NCBI RefSeq assembly: GCF_002726155.1
Contig: NZ_PBSH01000011.1
Span: forward strand, 1 to 64,000
DNA: 64,000 bases
Direction: 5' to 3'
From: Alcanivorax sp.
GTDB taxonomy: Bacteria > Pseudomonadota > Gammaproteobacteria > Pseudomonadales > Alcanivoracaceae
Position numbers and translations under genes: made by a program. The first letter of the stretch is position 1. Each line of letters opens with the position of its first letter. The notes below the pieces were generated by a model that was given only the letters and a program-made list of their open reading frames with translations, did not search any database and was not told the DNA's origin. This document shows, piece by piece, positions 42,188 through 50,757 of this stretch.

Positions 42188-42460
42188 CTAATCCAAAAGC
42201 GCTAACAGTGCCTGCTGTTTCCCTTGAGGGAGTTGGCGAAAGCGTTCCAGCAGGAAGGCTTCTTCGTTGCCTTGCGGCACCGCTGCTTCGCCGTGGGGCA
42301 GGGTATGCGGCCAGTTCTTCAGGCTATGTTCCAACCGGGCAATAATTTCCGCGTTCATGCTGCGATGGCTGTGGTTGGCCGCTTCCGCGACCTCGTTTCG
42401 CATACCGCAGGGAAAACGAACCACGAACTTCTCGGTTCGCGTGGTTGCGTTGCTTGTCAT
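42188..42460 (-). CDS. Arc-type ribbon-helix-helix DNA-binding protein
   Basis: 90 residues. The N-terminal RHH fold reads KFVVRFPCGMRNEVAEAANH then RSMNAEIIARLEHSL, the classic Arc pattern with the beta-strand FVVRFP. The C-terminal third (PQGNEEAFLLERFRQLPQGK) may help dimerise or bind a partner. Phage-type Arc repressors and antitoxins share the fold; no toxin gene is adjacent, so a regulatory role is favoured. It is divergent from the LysR gene across about 300 bases. Ribosome site AGAGGTTA is present. Confidence 0.8.
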   Translation of the reverse strand: MTSNATTRTEKFVVRFPCGMRNEVAEAANHSHRSMNAEIIARLEHSLKNWPHTLPHGEAAVPQGNEEAFLLERFRQLPQGKQQALLALLD

Positions 42461-42766
42461 AGTAACCTCTGAATCACGCCTGCTTACATGGGGCTGGCGA
42501 GAAAGGCTTGCCGGCCTATGACAACAGAGCAGGCTGTGCTGTTATCTGGACACAAGCTTCAGACCTTACGCATTTTTTTGCCTCCAGGCGATACTGGCAA
42601 CATGCCAGTAATGGCGAAATAGAGACACGGTTAACACTCAAATGCGTAAAAGTTTTTTTTACACAGAGAAACGTCATGGACTTGTGATCTGGTGCACGGT
42701 GCCAGTGAGGATCAGCCAGTGCTAGAATTGATCCTGTTGATGTGGGCATGAGTGGCTATTCATAAA
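42461..42766. other. Divergent intergenic region arc-like/lysR
   Basis: About 300 bases, relatively AT-rich in the middle, with no gene seen. It holds the GGATCA-N14-TGATCC dyad near the LysR start and is probably where both flanking genes are regulated. Confidence 0.5.
42709..42734 (+). promoter_or_regulatory. LysR promoter -10 within a dyad
   Basis: GGATCA and TGATCC, 14 bases apart, flank TAGAAT (42723-42728), a good -10. No strong -35 lies 17 bases upstream. The arrangement suits autorepression by the LysR protein. Confidence 0.35.
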
Positions 42767-43714
42767 ATGAATATTGGTGCGGCAGATCTGAATCTGCTCA
42801 AGTATCTGGATGTGCTTCTGCGTGAGCAGAATGTGACCCGAGCGGCGGAGCAGCTGGGGATTACCCAGCCGGCGATGAGTAATTCGCTGAAACGGTTGCG
42901 CGAGTTATTTGGTGATCCTTTGCTGATCCGTACCAGTGACGGCATGACGGCGACGGAACGCGCACAGGAGCTGCGGCCGTTGGTGCGGCAAATTCTGTCC
43001 CAGGCGGAGCAATTGTTCACCCCCGAGGACGTGTTCCAGCCGGCGGACAGTCGCCGGGTGTTTCGGATCATGACCAGTGATTATGCGGAAGCGACTCTGG
43101 TGCCCCATATTGTTCGTCGCCTGCGCGCCGAGGCGCCCAATGTGGTGCTGGATTTCCTGACCCCGTCGGACGTGAGCTACCAGGACATGGAGCAGGGCCG
43201 GGTGGATATGGCAGTGAATCGCTTTAACGAAATCCCGGGCTCATTTCACCAGGTAAGCCTCTGGAAAGACTCCTTTTCCTGCTTGCTCAACCGGGATAAC
43301 CCCATTGCCGAAGGCTTTGATCTGGATAGCTATCTGTCCGCCCAGCACATCTGGGTATCAAAAACCGGTTTTGGCGTGGGATTCGGCATGAATCCGGAAA
43401 AGCTCGGCGGGCTGGGGTGGATTGACCATGCCCTGGAACAGTTGGGCAAGAGCCGCAAGATCAGCATCTTCACTCGTCATTATCAAATGCCTGCCTTGCT
43501 GGCCATGAATAACGACTTGGTGGCCACGCTGCCAAGCCGGGTGGCGCGCATGCAGGCCCAAAATGAGCGTTTGCTGATCAAGCAGCCGCCATTTGATATC
43601 CCCGAGTTCGAGCTGAAAATGGCCTGGTCCTCGCTGTTGCACCACAACGTGGCACACCGTTGGTTGCGGCGGCTGATTCAGGAAGAGGCAGAGCGAATTC
43701 TGGCAGAAGAATAG
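42767..43714 (+). CDS. LysR-family transcriptional regulator
   Basis: 315 residues from ATG 42767; GTG 42752 would add five. N-terminal HTH (LLREQNVTRAAEQLGITQPA then M-S-N-S-L-K-R-L-R-E) and an effector domain with FRIMTSDYAEATLVPHIVRR. The NodD/NocR-like branch (e.g. LeuO-type) has this DLNLLKYLDVLL start. Target and ligand cannot be told, since the neighbours (Arc-like gene divergent, PTPS-like gene convergent) give no clear operon. Confidence 0.88.
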   Translation: MNIGAADLNLLKYLDVLLREQNVTRAAEQLGITQPAMSNSLKRLRELFGDPLLIRTSDGMTATERAQELRPLVRQILSQAEQLFTPEDVFQPADSRRVFRIMTSDYAEATLVPHIVRRLRAEAPNVVLDFLTPSDVSYQDMEQGRVDMAVNRFNEIPGSFHQVSLWKDSFSCLLNRDNPIAEGFDLDSYLSAQHIWVSKTGFGVGFGMNPEKLGGLGWIDHALEQLGKSRKISIFTRHYQMPALLAMNNDLVATLPSRVARMQAQNERLLIKQPPFDIPEFELKMAWSSLLHHNVAHRWLRRLIQEEAERILAEE

Positions 43715-43872
43715 CTACACGCTAGGATGGGGAATCGGGAAAAGCTCTCCCGGCTTTCCTGTTCAACTTTTCACGTTGAACTTTCAACTGATCTTTCGCG
43801 GGCAGGGCGACTATCGTGTAGTACCAGCCTAACCCGCGTTGCAGCTTGAAGCTTGCCGCTAAGAGCTTGTTC

Positions 43873-44781
43873 TCAGATCACCGATGTGCCGCTGAGCCAG
43901 CTGCTATGGGTTTTCCCGGGCAGGTTCTCGCCGGCTTCGGCGATGGCGCCTTTGCCGACACCTTCGAAGGCGCGGACCCGAAAGTGCTTGCCGGGAGCTT
44001 CATCGGCCAGTTGGGCTGCAATGTGCGCGGCCAGCTGTTCGACGGTGGTGTCCGTGTCGACCATGTAGCAATGGTCTTCCGGGATTACCAGCTCGAAATG
44101 ACCCTGCTCGGCATCGTAGCGGAACCGGTGGTGGGGAATTTCATCGATGTAGTAGGTGCCTTCCAGATCTTCTTCCGTGCCCAGATAGATGTCTTCCCAG
44201 CGGTCCGCCCAGAGCTTTTCCCAGTAACGGCTGCGCCGGCCATTCTCGAAAATGTGAATATTGGAACGATGGCCGTGGGCAATGCGCTGGCAGTTGCCGT
44301 CGTGTTTTTTCAGGCCATGGGAATAGTGGTAGAACGGCGCGGTGCCGGTGTCTTCTTCGCGCAGCACCACGCGCACTTCCGCTACATTCGCCGGTACGAC
44401 GGTCTGGATTAGATCCATCAGATACAAGGTCAGGCTGGCCTTGGACACTTCCGGACCGGGCATCAGCAACAGGCTCTGGCTGGGCGCCACCATGCGGATG
44501 GTGCCACCCCGGTATGCCCATTCCAAGCTGGTGTCGTTATCGCGTTCGGCGATGGTGGCCTGGTCATTGTCCACGGGAACCAGCAGACGGTGATCTACGC
44601 TGTCATCAATGATCTGCTTGATGCGCTTTTTTATGTGGCCGAAGTCGAAGACCATGCCCTGATCATCCAGATCGCCGCTCAGTTCCAGGTCCACCAGCCA
44701 GGATTCGCCCACCATGCCGCGCTTGGGGTGCAGGTAGGAAAAATCGGCGACGGTTAAATTTTCGACAAAAAGAGTGGCCAT
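43873..44781 (-). CDS. Two-domain 6-pyruvoyl-tetrahydropterin synthase/QueD-like protein
   Basis: 302 residues, about twice the size of QueD. The N-terminal half resembles a PTPS domain (FSYLHPKRGMVGESWLVDLE, then FDFGHIKKRIKQIIDDSVDH), with the first zinc-site histidine not obvious. The C-terminal half keeps FYHYSHGLKKHDGNCQRIAH-G-H-R-S-N-I-H, where the paired His of HGHR and the earlier His match the zinc ligands, and HCYMVDTDTTVEQLA near the end. A pterin or queuosine role is likely. Two-domain forms occur in gammaproteobacteria, so this is not an odd fusion. Ends close to the LysR gene, convergent. Confidence 0.72.
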   Translation of the reverse strand: MATLFVENLTVADFSYLHPKRGMVGESWLVDLELSGDLDDQGMVFDFGHIKKRIKQIIDDSVDHRLLVPVDNDQATIAERDNDTSLEWAYRGGTIRMVAPSQSLLLMPGPEVSKASLTLYLMDLIQTVVPANVAEVRVVLREEDTGTAPFYHYSHGLKKHDGNCQRIAHGHRSNIHIFENGRRSRYWEKLWADRWEDIYLGTEEDLEGTYYIDEIPHHRFRYDAEQGHFELVIPEDHCYMVDTDTTVEQLAAHIAAQLADEAPGKHFRVRAFEGVGKGAIAEAGENLPGKTHSSWLSGTSVI

Positions 44782-44929
44782 GCTGTTCCGGTTGATAATG
44801 ATGGGTTTCGACAGGTCACTATAATGCCATTATTCTGGGCTGCCGCTAAGGTGCACAGCGCTTGCTGCGGACATTTTACGAGCAGTTATCGTAGTAGCTG
44901 TGAACCGGGGCACACCAGTTGCACAGTAA

Positions 44930-45337
<408 letters not shown>

Positions 45338-45386
45338 TCTTCTCGCCGCCGGGGTACAGGTAAGACGGGCGCCGGCAGGAGAGCGC

Positions 45387-46013
45387 ATGGAATTGCCTGA
45401 CGTACAGAGGTGGCAAATGGAGCAATGGATAAAACCGGTCACGCTGGAAGGCGAGCATGTAGTGCTGGAACCGTTGTGCGCAGACCATGCGGAGGATCTG
45501 GCCGAGGCGACGGCCGATGGCGAGTTGTGGCGACTCTGGTATACCACGGTGCCTGCCCCGGCAACGGTGGCGGATTATATCGATACGGCTTTGCAAGGGC
45601 GGGCACAGGGTGATATGCCTTTTGCGGTGCGCCACCGCTCCAGTGGCAAGGTGATCGGCAGTACCCGTTTTTTTCGGGTGGATGCGGTTAATGGCCGCCT
45701 TGAACTTGGACACACCTGGTATGCCCGCCGCTTCCAGCGCAGCGCGGTGAATAGCGAGTGCAAGCTGCTACTGCTGGGCCATGCCTTCGAAACTTTGAAT
45801 GCCGTTGCGGTGGAGTTGCGAACCCACTGGCATAACCACGCCTCACGCACGGCCATTGCCCGCCTGGGCGCCAAACAGGACGGCGTGCTGCGCCACCATA
45901 CGCGTTCCGCCGACGGGGTGTACCGCGACACGGTGGTGTTTTCCATTCTTGAGCAGGAATGGCCGGCCGTACGTCAGAACCTGCGTTACCGACTGGACCG
46001 TGGTGCATCGTGA
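45387..46013 (+). CDS. GNAT acetyltransferase, RimJ/RimL type
   Basis: Up to 208 residues. ATG 45387 has AGGAG five bases upstream; ATG 45417 (MEQWIKPVTLEGEHVVLEPL) has GAGGTGG and matches where the family begins, so the true start may be there. GNAT landmarks are VIGSTRFFRVDAVNGRLELG, then ELGHTWYARRFQRSAVNSEC with the acetyl-CoA loop replaced by R-R-F-Q-R-S, and NHASRTAIARLGAKQDG. Substrate (protein N-terminus or amine) unknown. The stop overlaps acpH by four bases (GTGA), so the genes are co-translated. Confidence 0.83.
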   Translation: MELPDVQRWQMEQWIKPVTLEGEHVVLEPLCADHAEDLAEATADGELWRLWYTTVPAPATVADYIDTALQGRAQGDMPFAVRHRSSGKVIGSTRFFRVDAVNGRLELGHTWYARRFQRSAVNSECKLLLLGHAFETLNAVAVELRTHWHNHASRTAIARLGAKQDGVLRHHTRSADGVYRDTVVFSILEQEWPAVRQNLRYRLDRGAS

Positions 46014-46591
46014 ATTACCTGGCCCATTTGACCCTGGCGCAACCGTCGGTGCCTTCCAAGGTAGGTAATGTACTGGGGGATTTTATGCGCGGTGCGGTGG
46101 TCAGCGAGCTGAGTGAGCCACTGCGCCGGGGGCTGGATAATCATCGTCTGGTGGACCGCTTCACCGACCAGCATCCCTGGGTCATGGCGCAACGCCGTGG
46201 GTTCTCGGCCCGCCGGCGTCGTTTTGCCGGAGTGGCGCTGGACGTGTTGTTCGATCATTTTCTGTGGCAGCACTGGGCCACCTTCTACGGACATGACCGG
46301 GACGCAGCCATTATCCGCCATTACCAACATCTGCAAGCGGGTCTGCCGTTGATGCACCTGCCCATGCGTGAGCGGGTGGAGCGCCTGATTGAGCATGATC
46401 TGCTTAACCAATACGGAGAGTTGGAGCGGGTTGGGCAGGCGCTGGATGTGATCGCCGGGCGTATCCGCTTTGCCAATGACTTTGCCGGCATCATCCAGGA
46501 AATTGAGCCGCGCTATCAGGCACTGGAGGCCGGGTTCTTGGCGTTCTATCCCGAGCTACAAGCGGTGGTCAGGGAGGCCGCACTGGAGTGA
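46010..46591 (+). CDS. acpH: Acyl-carrier-protein phosphodiesterase
   Basis: 193 residues from GTG 46010 (MNYLAHLTLA...). Removes the phosphopantetheine arm from ACP. HD-like residues appear in NYLAHLTLA, GNVLGDFMRG, DNHRLVDRFTDQHP and DVLFDHFLWQHW, which match the AcpH family. The start overlaps the GNAT stop (GTGA). A strong bidirectional terminator follows 60 bases after the stop, before the convergent SDR gene. Confidence 0.88.
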   Translation: MNYLAHLTLAQPSVPSKVGNVLGDFMRGAVVSELSEPLRRGLDNHRLVDRFTDQHPWVMAQRRGFSARRRRFAGVALDVLFDHFLWQHWATFYGHDRDAAIIRHYQHLQAGLPLMHLPMRERVERLIEHDLLNQYGELERVGQALDVIAGRIRFANDFAGIIQEIEPRYQALEAGFLAFYPELQAVVREAALE

Positions 46592-46650
46592 TGACGGGTT
46601 GGCTGCAAGCTCCAAGCTGCCCACAGCGCCATAAAGGGCGGCATTTCTCC

Positions 46651-46697
46651 AACAGCAGGGGCCGCGTTCTGACCTTCGGGACGCGGCCCCTGCTGTT
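46651..46697. terminator. Bidirectional terminator with 17-base perfect stem
   Basis: AACAGCAGGGGCCGCGT pairs exactly with ACGCGGCCCCTGCTGTT around a 13-base loop. It lies between convergent genes. Confidence 0.8.
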
Positions 46698-46762
46698 TCA
46701 GAGCCTTTCTTGCTTTCCGGCGTGTTGCCGCGTGTGGCTTGTCGCTTGCTGCTGTCCTTTGC

Positions 46763-47596
46763 TCACAATGCCGGCATATTCAATTCAGCCATGGTGTCGT
46801 AATACAGCTCATCGGCCAGGTTGCTGTTGCGGGCCCGGGGGGAGCGCAGGGCCGGTTTGTGATTGGCGAAATACTCGCCGCTGATATCCGCGTACTGTTC
46901 GTCCAGCGCCAGGCTGACCGGAAGCGAAGCGGCTTTTTCCGGGGTGGTGAGCGTAGGGCGAATCAGCGCCATGACGGCGCTGGGCACATGACGGAAAATC
47001 GGTGTGTCCACGCCGCCGGGGTGCAGGGCATTACTGGTGATGCCGGTGTCTTTCAGGCGGTCGGCCAGTACATTGCTGAACAGAATATTGGCGAGCTTGG
47101 ACTGACCGTAGGCGTCCATGACCAGGTAGGGCTTGCGACCTTTCCAGGTTTTCTTGTTGATACGGCCCAGCCAGTGAGCCACCGAAGCCAGGTGCAGAAT
47201 CCGGGGCTGGGTGCCTTTCTGTAGCAGCGGCAGCATCAGGTGTGTGAACAGCACCGGAGCCAGGTAATTCACCCCGAACTGCATTTCGTAACCGTCTTTG
47301 GTGAATTCCTGCCGGGTGGGGACCACGCCGGCATTGTTGATCAGTACATCAATGTGCCCCAGCTCCTGGTAGAGCTTGGCTGCACAATCGCGTACCTGTT
47401 CAAGGTCCGACAGATCCAGCGCGAACAAACGTATTTTGGCCTGCGGGTGGGTATTCTTGATTTTGGCCACGGCGGCCTGACCTTTGGTCTGGTCGCGACA
47501 GGCGAGGATCACCTCCGCGCCACGGCCGACTAGTTGCTCGGCGGTACAAAAGCCGATGCCAGAATTACCGCCGGTAATCAGTACGCGTTTGCTCAT
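46763..47596 (-). CDS. Short-chain dehydrogenase/reductase (retinol-dehydrogenase-like)
   Basis: 277 residues with TGGNSGIGFCTAEQL (cofactor loop), NNAGVV, catalytic Ser in HLASVAHW and Y-G-Q-S-K (YxxxK). The acidic/basic pattern after beta2 (ACRDQTKG) suggests NADP. The C-terminus is that of the eukaryotic-like retinol dehydrogenase branch, acting on lipid or long-chain alcohols/ketones; exact substrate unknown. It converges on acpH and is followed on its own strand side by the lipase-like gene. Confidence 0.88.
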   Translation of the reverse strand: MSKRVLITGGNSGIGFCTAEQLVGRGAEVILACRDQTKGQAAVAKIKNTHPQAKIRLFALDLSDLEQVRDCAAKLYQELGHIDVLINNAGVVPTRQEFTKDGYEMQFGVNYLAPVLFTHLMLPLLQKGTQPRILHLASVAHWLGRINKKTWKGRKPYLVMDAYGQSKLANILFSNVLADRLKDTGITSNALHPGGVDTPIFRHVPSAVMALIRPTLTTPEKAASLPVSLALDEQYADISGEYFANHKPALRSPRARNSNLADELYYDTMAELNMPAL

Positions 47597-47635
47597 GGTC
47601 GTTTTGCCCTTCTTCCCTGTTGGTGTGTCGCCAGC

Positions 47636-48595
47636 TTAACAGGCCTCACAGGTTGGAGTGGGGCCGGTGAGGCCATTTTCGGTGTTTTCCTGTGGCCGCT
47701 GTTGCGTCATGGGGAGCCATTGAAGGATATCCTGACTGACCTGTTGCCACTCTTTGCTCTGCAGTAGCAGGTGTGGGCCTTGCGGATAAAAACGGTAACT
47801 GCCTTGCGCCGCCAGATGGTCGCGCAGGTGGCGAATACCCGCTTCGGGGACCGAGTGATCCTTGCCCCCGTACAGTAGCAGGCTGGGTACGTTCAGCTGG
47901 CTGGCCGAATCGCTGGCGCTGTCCGCCAACTTGATCAAGCCCCAGTACGCGTCCATGCGCACTTCACGCATGACGCGGGGATCCTTGGCCAGGCGTTGGG
48001 CGCTGGCCGGCGAGAGGGTCGGATCGTCGGGATCGCGCTCCACCGTGAGGCGGTAGCCCGGCGCCAGGGTGGCAGCAGTGGCGATGGCTGCGTTCCAGCC
48101 GTAACGAAAGCGAATGCCTTCGCGCACCGCCGGGGCGGCCAGTATTAGCCCTGCCACCTTGTCCGGTTCCCGTTGTGCGGCGAGTATGCCTACGGCGCCG
48201 CCCAGGCTTTCGCCAAGCACAAACAGGGGTTGCGGGTAGTCCTGGTGCAGGCGGTGGATTTGCGTCACGGCGTCCTGCACCAGTGTCGCCTCGCCGGCCC
48301 AGTGTCCCTGCTCCAGTCGGTCGCCAAAGCCCGCCTGGTCATAGGCCACAAAAACATAACCGGCCTCGGCGAACCAGGGGCCCAGCTGTTCAAACGCGGC
48401 ACCGAAATCCCCGAAGCTGTGCAGGCCGAGAATGACCCCCTGTGGCGTGCCGGCAGGGGCCCACTCGCGCACAGTTTCGGGGAGGGGGTCGGGTATACTG
48501 GTAGTGTCTGGTTGTTTGCCGGAAAAAACACTGCAGGCGGACATCAGCACCCCGGTAAAAACAATAAGAGAAAAGCGCAAAGTACGGAGAGTCAT
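47636..48595 (-). CDS. Alpha/beta-hydrolase lipoprotein (monoglyceride-lipase-like)
   Basis: 319 residues from ATG 48595. A lipobox (VLMSAC, Cys about 21) anchors it to a membrane. The hydrolase domain shows LGLHSFGDFGAAFEQLGPWF (oxyanion region HSFG), nucleophile elbow GESLGG, then D and H in YGGKDHSVP and QGPHLLL. Substrates are probably lipids or esters at the cell surface. Its start is 3 bases from the divergent start of the 3D-domain gene, so regulatory signals must overlap coding sequence. TTG 48622 is another possible start but also lacks a ribosome site. Confidence 0.85.
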   Translation of the reverse strand: MTLRTLRFSLIVFTGVLMSACSVFSGKQPDTTSIPDPLPETVREWAPAGTPQGVILGLHSFGDFGAAFEQLGPWFAEAGYVFVAYDQAGFGDRLEQGHWAGEATLVQDAVTQIHRLHQDYPQPLFVLGESLGGAVGILAAQREPDKVAGLILAAPAVREGIRFRYGWNAAIATAATLAPGYRLTVERDPDDPTLSPASAQRLAKDPRVMREVRMDAYWGLIKLADSASDSASQLNVPSLLLYGGKDHSVPEAGIRHLRDHLAAQGSYRFYPQGPHLLLQSKEWQQVSQDILQWLPMTQQRPQENTENGLTGPTPTCEAC

Positions 48596-48598
48596 GCC

Positions 48599-49045
48599 AT
48601 GAGCGTAGCAGTGCCGTTGCAACGGCGAGTGAATGCGGGGTTCTTTTTCCTGGTGCTGGTGGTTACTACCGGGCTGGTCTCTCGTTGTGAGGCGGAAAAA
48701 GCCCCGGCGGTGGCGATGATGGGGTTGACGGTAACGGCGTCTGCCTATAACTCGTTACACGGGCAGGGGGCGGGCAGCGATCATGCGTTGGCCGCCTGGG
48801 GGGATCGCCTTGAGCCGGGTATGCAGGTCATCGCAGTGTCCCGCGACCTGATTCGGCTGGGGCTGACCCATAATACCGAGGTTACCGTGGAGGGCTTGCC
48901 GGGTGTATGGGTGGTGAAGGACAAGATGCACCGGCGCTGGAAGCGCAAGATTGATATCTATATGGGGGAGGATGTGCAGGCGGCCCGTGAATGGGGCCGC
49001 CGCAAGGTCAAAATCCGTTTTCCCCGGCCGCCGGAGAAACCCTGA
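48599..49045 (+). CDS. 3D-domain protein (MltA-like fold)
   Basis: 148 residues with a hydrophobic N-terminal segment (about 12-32, probably a signal or anchor) and a 3D-type double-psi barrel: VTASAYNSLHGQGAG, ALAAWGDRLEPGMQVIAVSR, VKDKMHRRWKRKIDIYMG, the last providing the aspartates that name the domain. Such proteins often hydrolyse or bind peptidoglycan glycans. GGAGAG eight bases before ATG 48599 lies inside the start of the divergent hydrolase gene. Six bases separate its stop from the convergent SDR stop. Confidence 0.75.
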   Translation: MSVAVPLQRRVNAGFFFLVLVVTTGLVSRCEAEKAPAVAMMGLTVTASAYNSLHGQGAGSDHALAAWGDRLEPGMQVIAVSRDLIRLGLTHNTEVTVEGLPGVWVVKDKMHRRWKRKIDIYMGEDVQAAREWGRRKVKIRFPRPPEKP

Positions 49046-49051
49046 CACCGA

Positions 49052-49810
49052 CTATTCCCGGCTGAGAAAGGTCATGGTCATCTTGGTGGAGGCGCTGGGC
49101 AATACCTTGTCCAGCAGTTTGATGAATTTAAAGACCCCACCCACCGGGTTATGCACTGGCAAGTTTTCGTTGGCGGCCTGCCAGGCTTTGGCGGCAATGT
49201 CGTCGGCCGTCAGGTTCACACCTAATCGGTCCACCACCGGGGCGCGGAATTCGGCGTCGTCCAGCATCGGCGTTTTGACAAACGGCGGCATGATATCTAC
49301 CACCCGAATGCCCTGGCGGGCCCACTCGATATTGAGCGCTTCGGTAAGCGCCCGCACGGCAAACTTGCTGGCAGAATAAGAGGCCAGGTGCGGCACGCCA
49401 TAGACCGCGGACGCAGAGCTCATGTTGATCACTGCCGGTTCGGTACGTAGTTGCAGGTGCGATTGTGCCGCCAGAGTCATGTTGATCAACCCGGTGACAT
49501 TGATATCGATGATCTGCTTGTGCTGGGCGGCACTGATGTCCTCGAAGTGCCCCATGCGCAGGATGCCGGCACAGTTGAACAGCACGTCGAAACCCTTGCC
49601 CCGGGAAAAGGCCTCGCAGGCTTGCTGGCAGGCACCGGCATCGGTCACGTCCAGTCGCTGATACCAGCTGCCACCCAGTGCTTTTGCCAGCCTGGCGAGT
49701 GCGGTTTCATTGATGTCGGTCAGGCCCACCTGCCAGCCCTTATTATGAAACAGCGTGGCGGTGGCCAGCCCGATGCCGCTGGCGGCGCCGGTGATCAGGA
49801 TGCGCTTCAT
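49052..49810 (-). CDS. Short-chain dehydrogenase in the BVMO operon
   Basis: 252 residues from ATG 49810 (MKRILITGAASGIG). Motifs: cofactor loop TGAASGIGLATATLF, D at the end of beta2 (TDINETALARL, suggesting NAD), NCAGIL, catalytic Ser in NMSSASAVYG and YSASK. The gene overlaps the esterase by four bases (ATGA) and is the last of BVMO-esterase-SDR. In such operons the SDR may oxidise an alcohol to the ketone used by the monooxygenase, or the alcohol released from the ester. The frame is open upstream to 49984 inside the esterase gene. Confidence 0.88.
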   Translation of the reverse strand: MKRILITGAASGIGLATATLFHNKGWQVGLTDINETALARLAKALGGSWYQRLDVTDAGACQQACEAFSRGKGFDVLFNCAGILRMGHFEDISAAQHKQIIDINVTGLINMTLAAQSHLQLRTEPAVINMSSASAVYGVPHLASYSASKFAVRALTEALNIEWARQGIRVVDIMPPFVKTPMLDDAEFRAPVVDRLGVNLTADDIAAKAWQAANENLPVHNPVGGVFKFIKLLDKVLPSASTKMTMTFLSRE

Positions 49811-50757
49811 GGGGTGGTCCCTTTGTCGTGCTGAGGCATTGCGTGTTGGTGGATAAAGCGGGCGCAGGTCATCAAAGCCTGATCCGCATCCGCCAGTACC
49901 CCGGCATGCAACTGGAAGTCGTGCCAGCGCTGGGGGTGAACCTGAAGCCTTGCTGGTGTGCCGGCTTCGTTCAGTGCGGTGCACAGGCGGTGGCTGTCAT
50001 TGAGCAGGATTTCATCGCCGCCGACCTGGATCAGGGTGGGAGGCAGCTCGCTCAGGACACCAAACAGCGGAGAGCATTGAGCGTTGCGGGTGTCATCACC
50101 GGCATAGGCGGAGGCACCGCTGGCCAGCCAGGCATGGCTGAGCATGATGTCCCGGTCGGTATCGAAAAGTTGCCCCAGGGTCAGGTCCACCCAGGGGGAA
50201 AACAGGATTGTCGCGCAGGGCAGCGGCGTGCCGGCGGCTTTCAGCGCCTGCAGTGTGGCCAAAGCCAATCCGCCCCCGGCGGAGTCGCCCATCAAGGTGA
50301 GTGAGGTGGGGCTGACACCGCTGTCCAGCAAGGCCTGGTACACCGCCACGGCGTCTTCGATGGCGGCGGGGCAGGGGTGTTCAGGGGCCAATCGGTAATC
50401 CGGTACCACCACGTGGGCATTGGCGAACCTGGCCAGATGCGAGGTGATTGCCTTGTGGCTGTCCGGGCTGCCGGCCACGTAACCGCCGCCGTGCAGGTAG
50501 AGCACGGTGCTTTGTGCATGCAGTGGCTGATAGTGGCGGCAGGGAACCTTGCCCACTGGGCTGTCGTGGCTGCCAATGCCGCCGGCTTTGAGTGTGCTGT
50601 AGGCCATGATGTTCAGCCATCGCCGCTGCGCAGCAAAGCTGAAACGGGGATTGGCGACAGGTTTGAACAGCAGCGCCAGTGACTGGCGCAGAATGCCGGC
50701 CAGTAGCTGCTGAAGTGTCGATTGGCTACGGCTTATGCGATCAACAAACAGGCTCAT
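49807..50757 (-). CDS. Alpha/beta-hydrolase esterase, hormone-sensitive-lipase family
   Basis: 316 residues with the HSL oxyanion motif YLHGGGYVAGSPDSH, nucleophile GDSAGG, Asp in QVGGDEILLNDS and His in RWHDFQLHAG. These intracellular enzymes cleave short or medium esters. Its ATG overlaps the BVMO stop by four bases and its stop overlaps the SDR start, so the three are translated together. The natural substrate is likely the ester made by the monooxygenase. Confidence 0.92.
   Translation of the reverse strand: MSLFVDRISRSQSTLQQLLAGILRQSLALLFKPVANPRFSFAAQRRWLNIMAYSTLKAGGIGSHDSPVGKVPCRHYQPLHAQSTVLYLHGGGYVAGSPDSHKAITSHLARFANAHVVVPDYRLAPEHPCPAAIEDAVAVYQALLDSGVSPTSLTLMGDSAGGGLALATLQALKAAGTPLPCATILFSPWVDLTLGQLFDTDRDIMLSHAWLASGASAYAGDDTRNAQCSPLFGVLSELPPTLIQVGGDEILLNDSHRLCTALNEAGTPARLQVHPQRWHDFQLHAGVLADADQALMTCARFIHQHAMPQHDKGTTP

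Noticed and set aside
42188..42460. Antitoxin of a toxin-antitoxin pair
   Set aside because: The RHH protein has no adjacent small toxin gene; the nearest gene is a full-size LysR regulator on the other strand.
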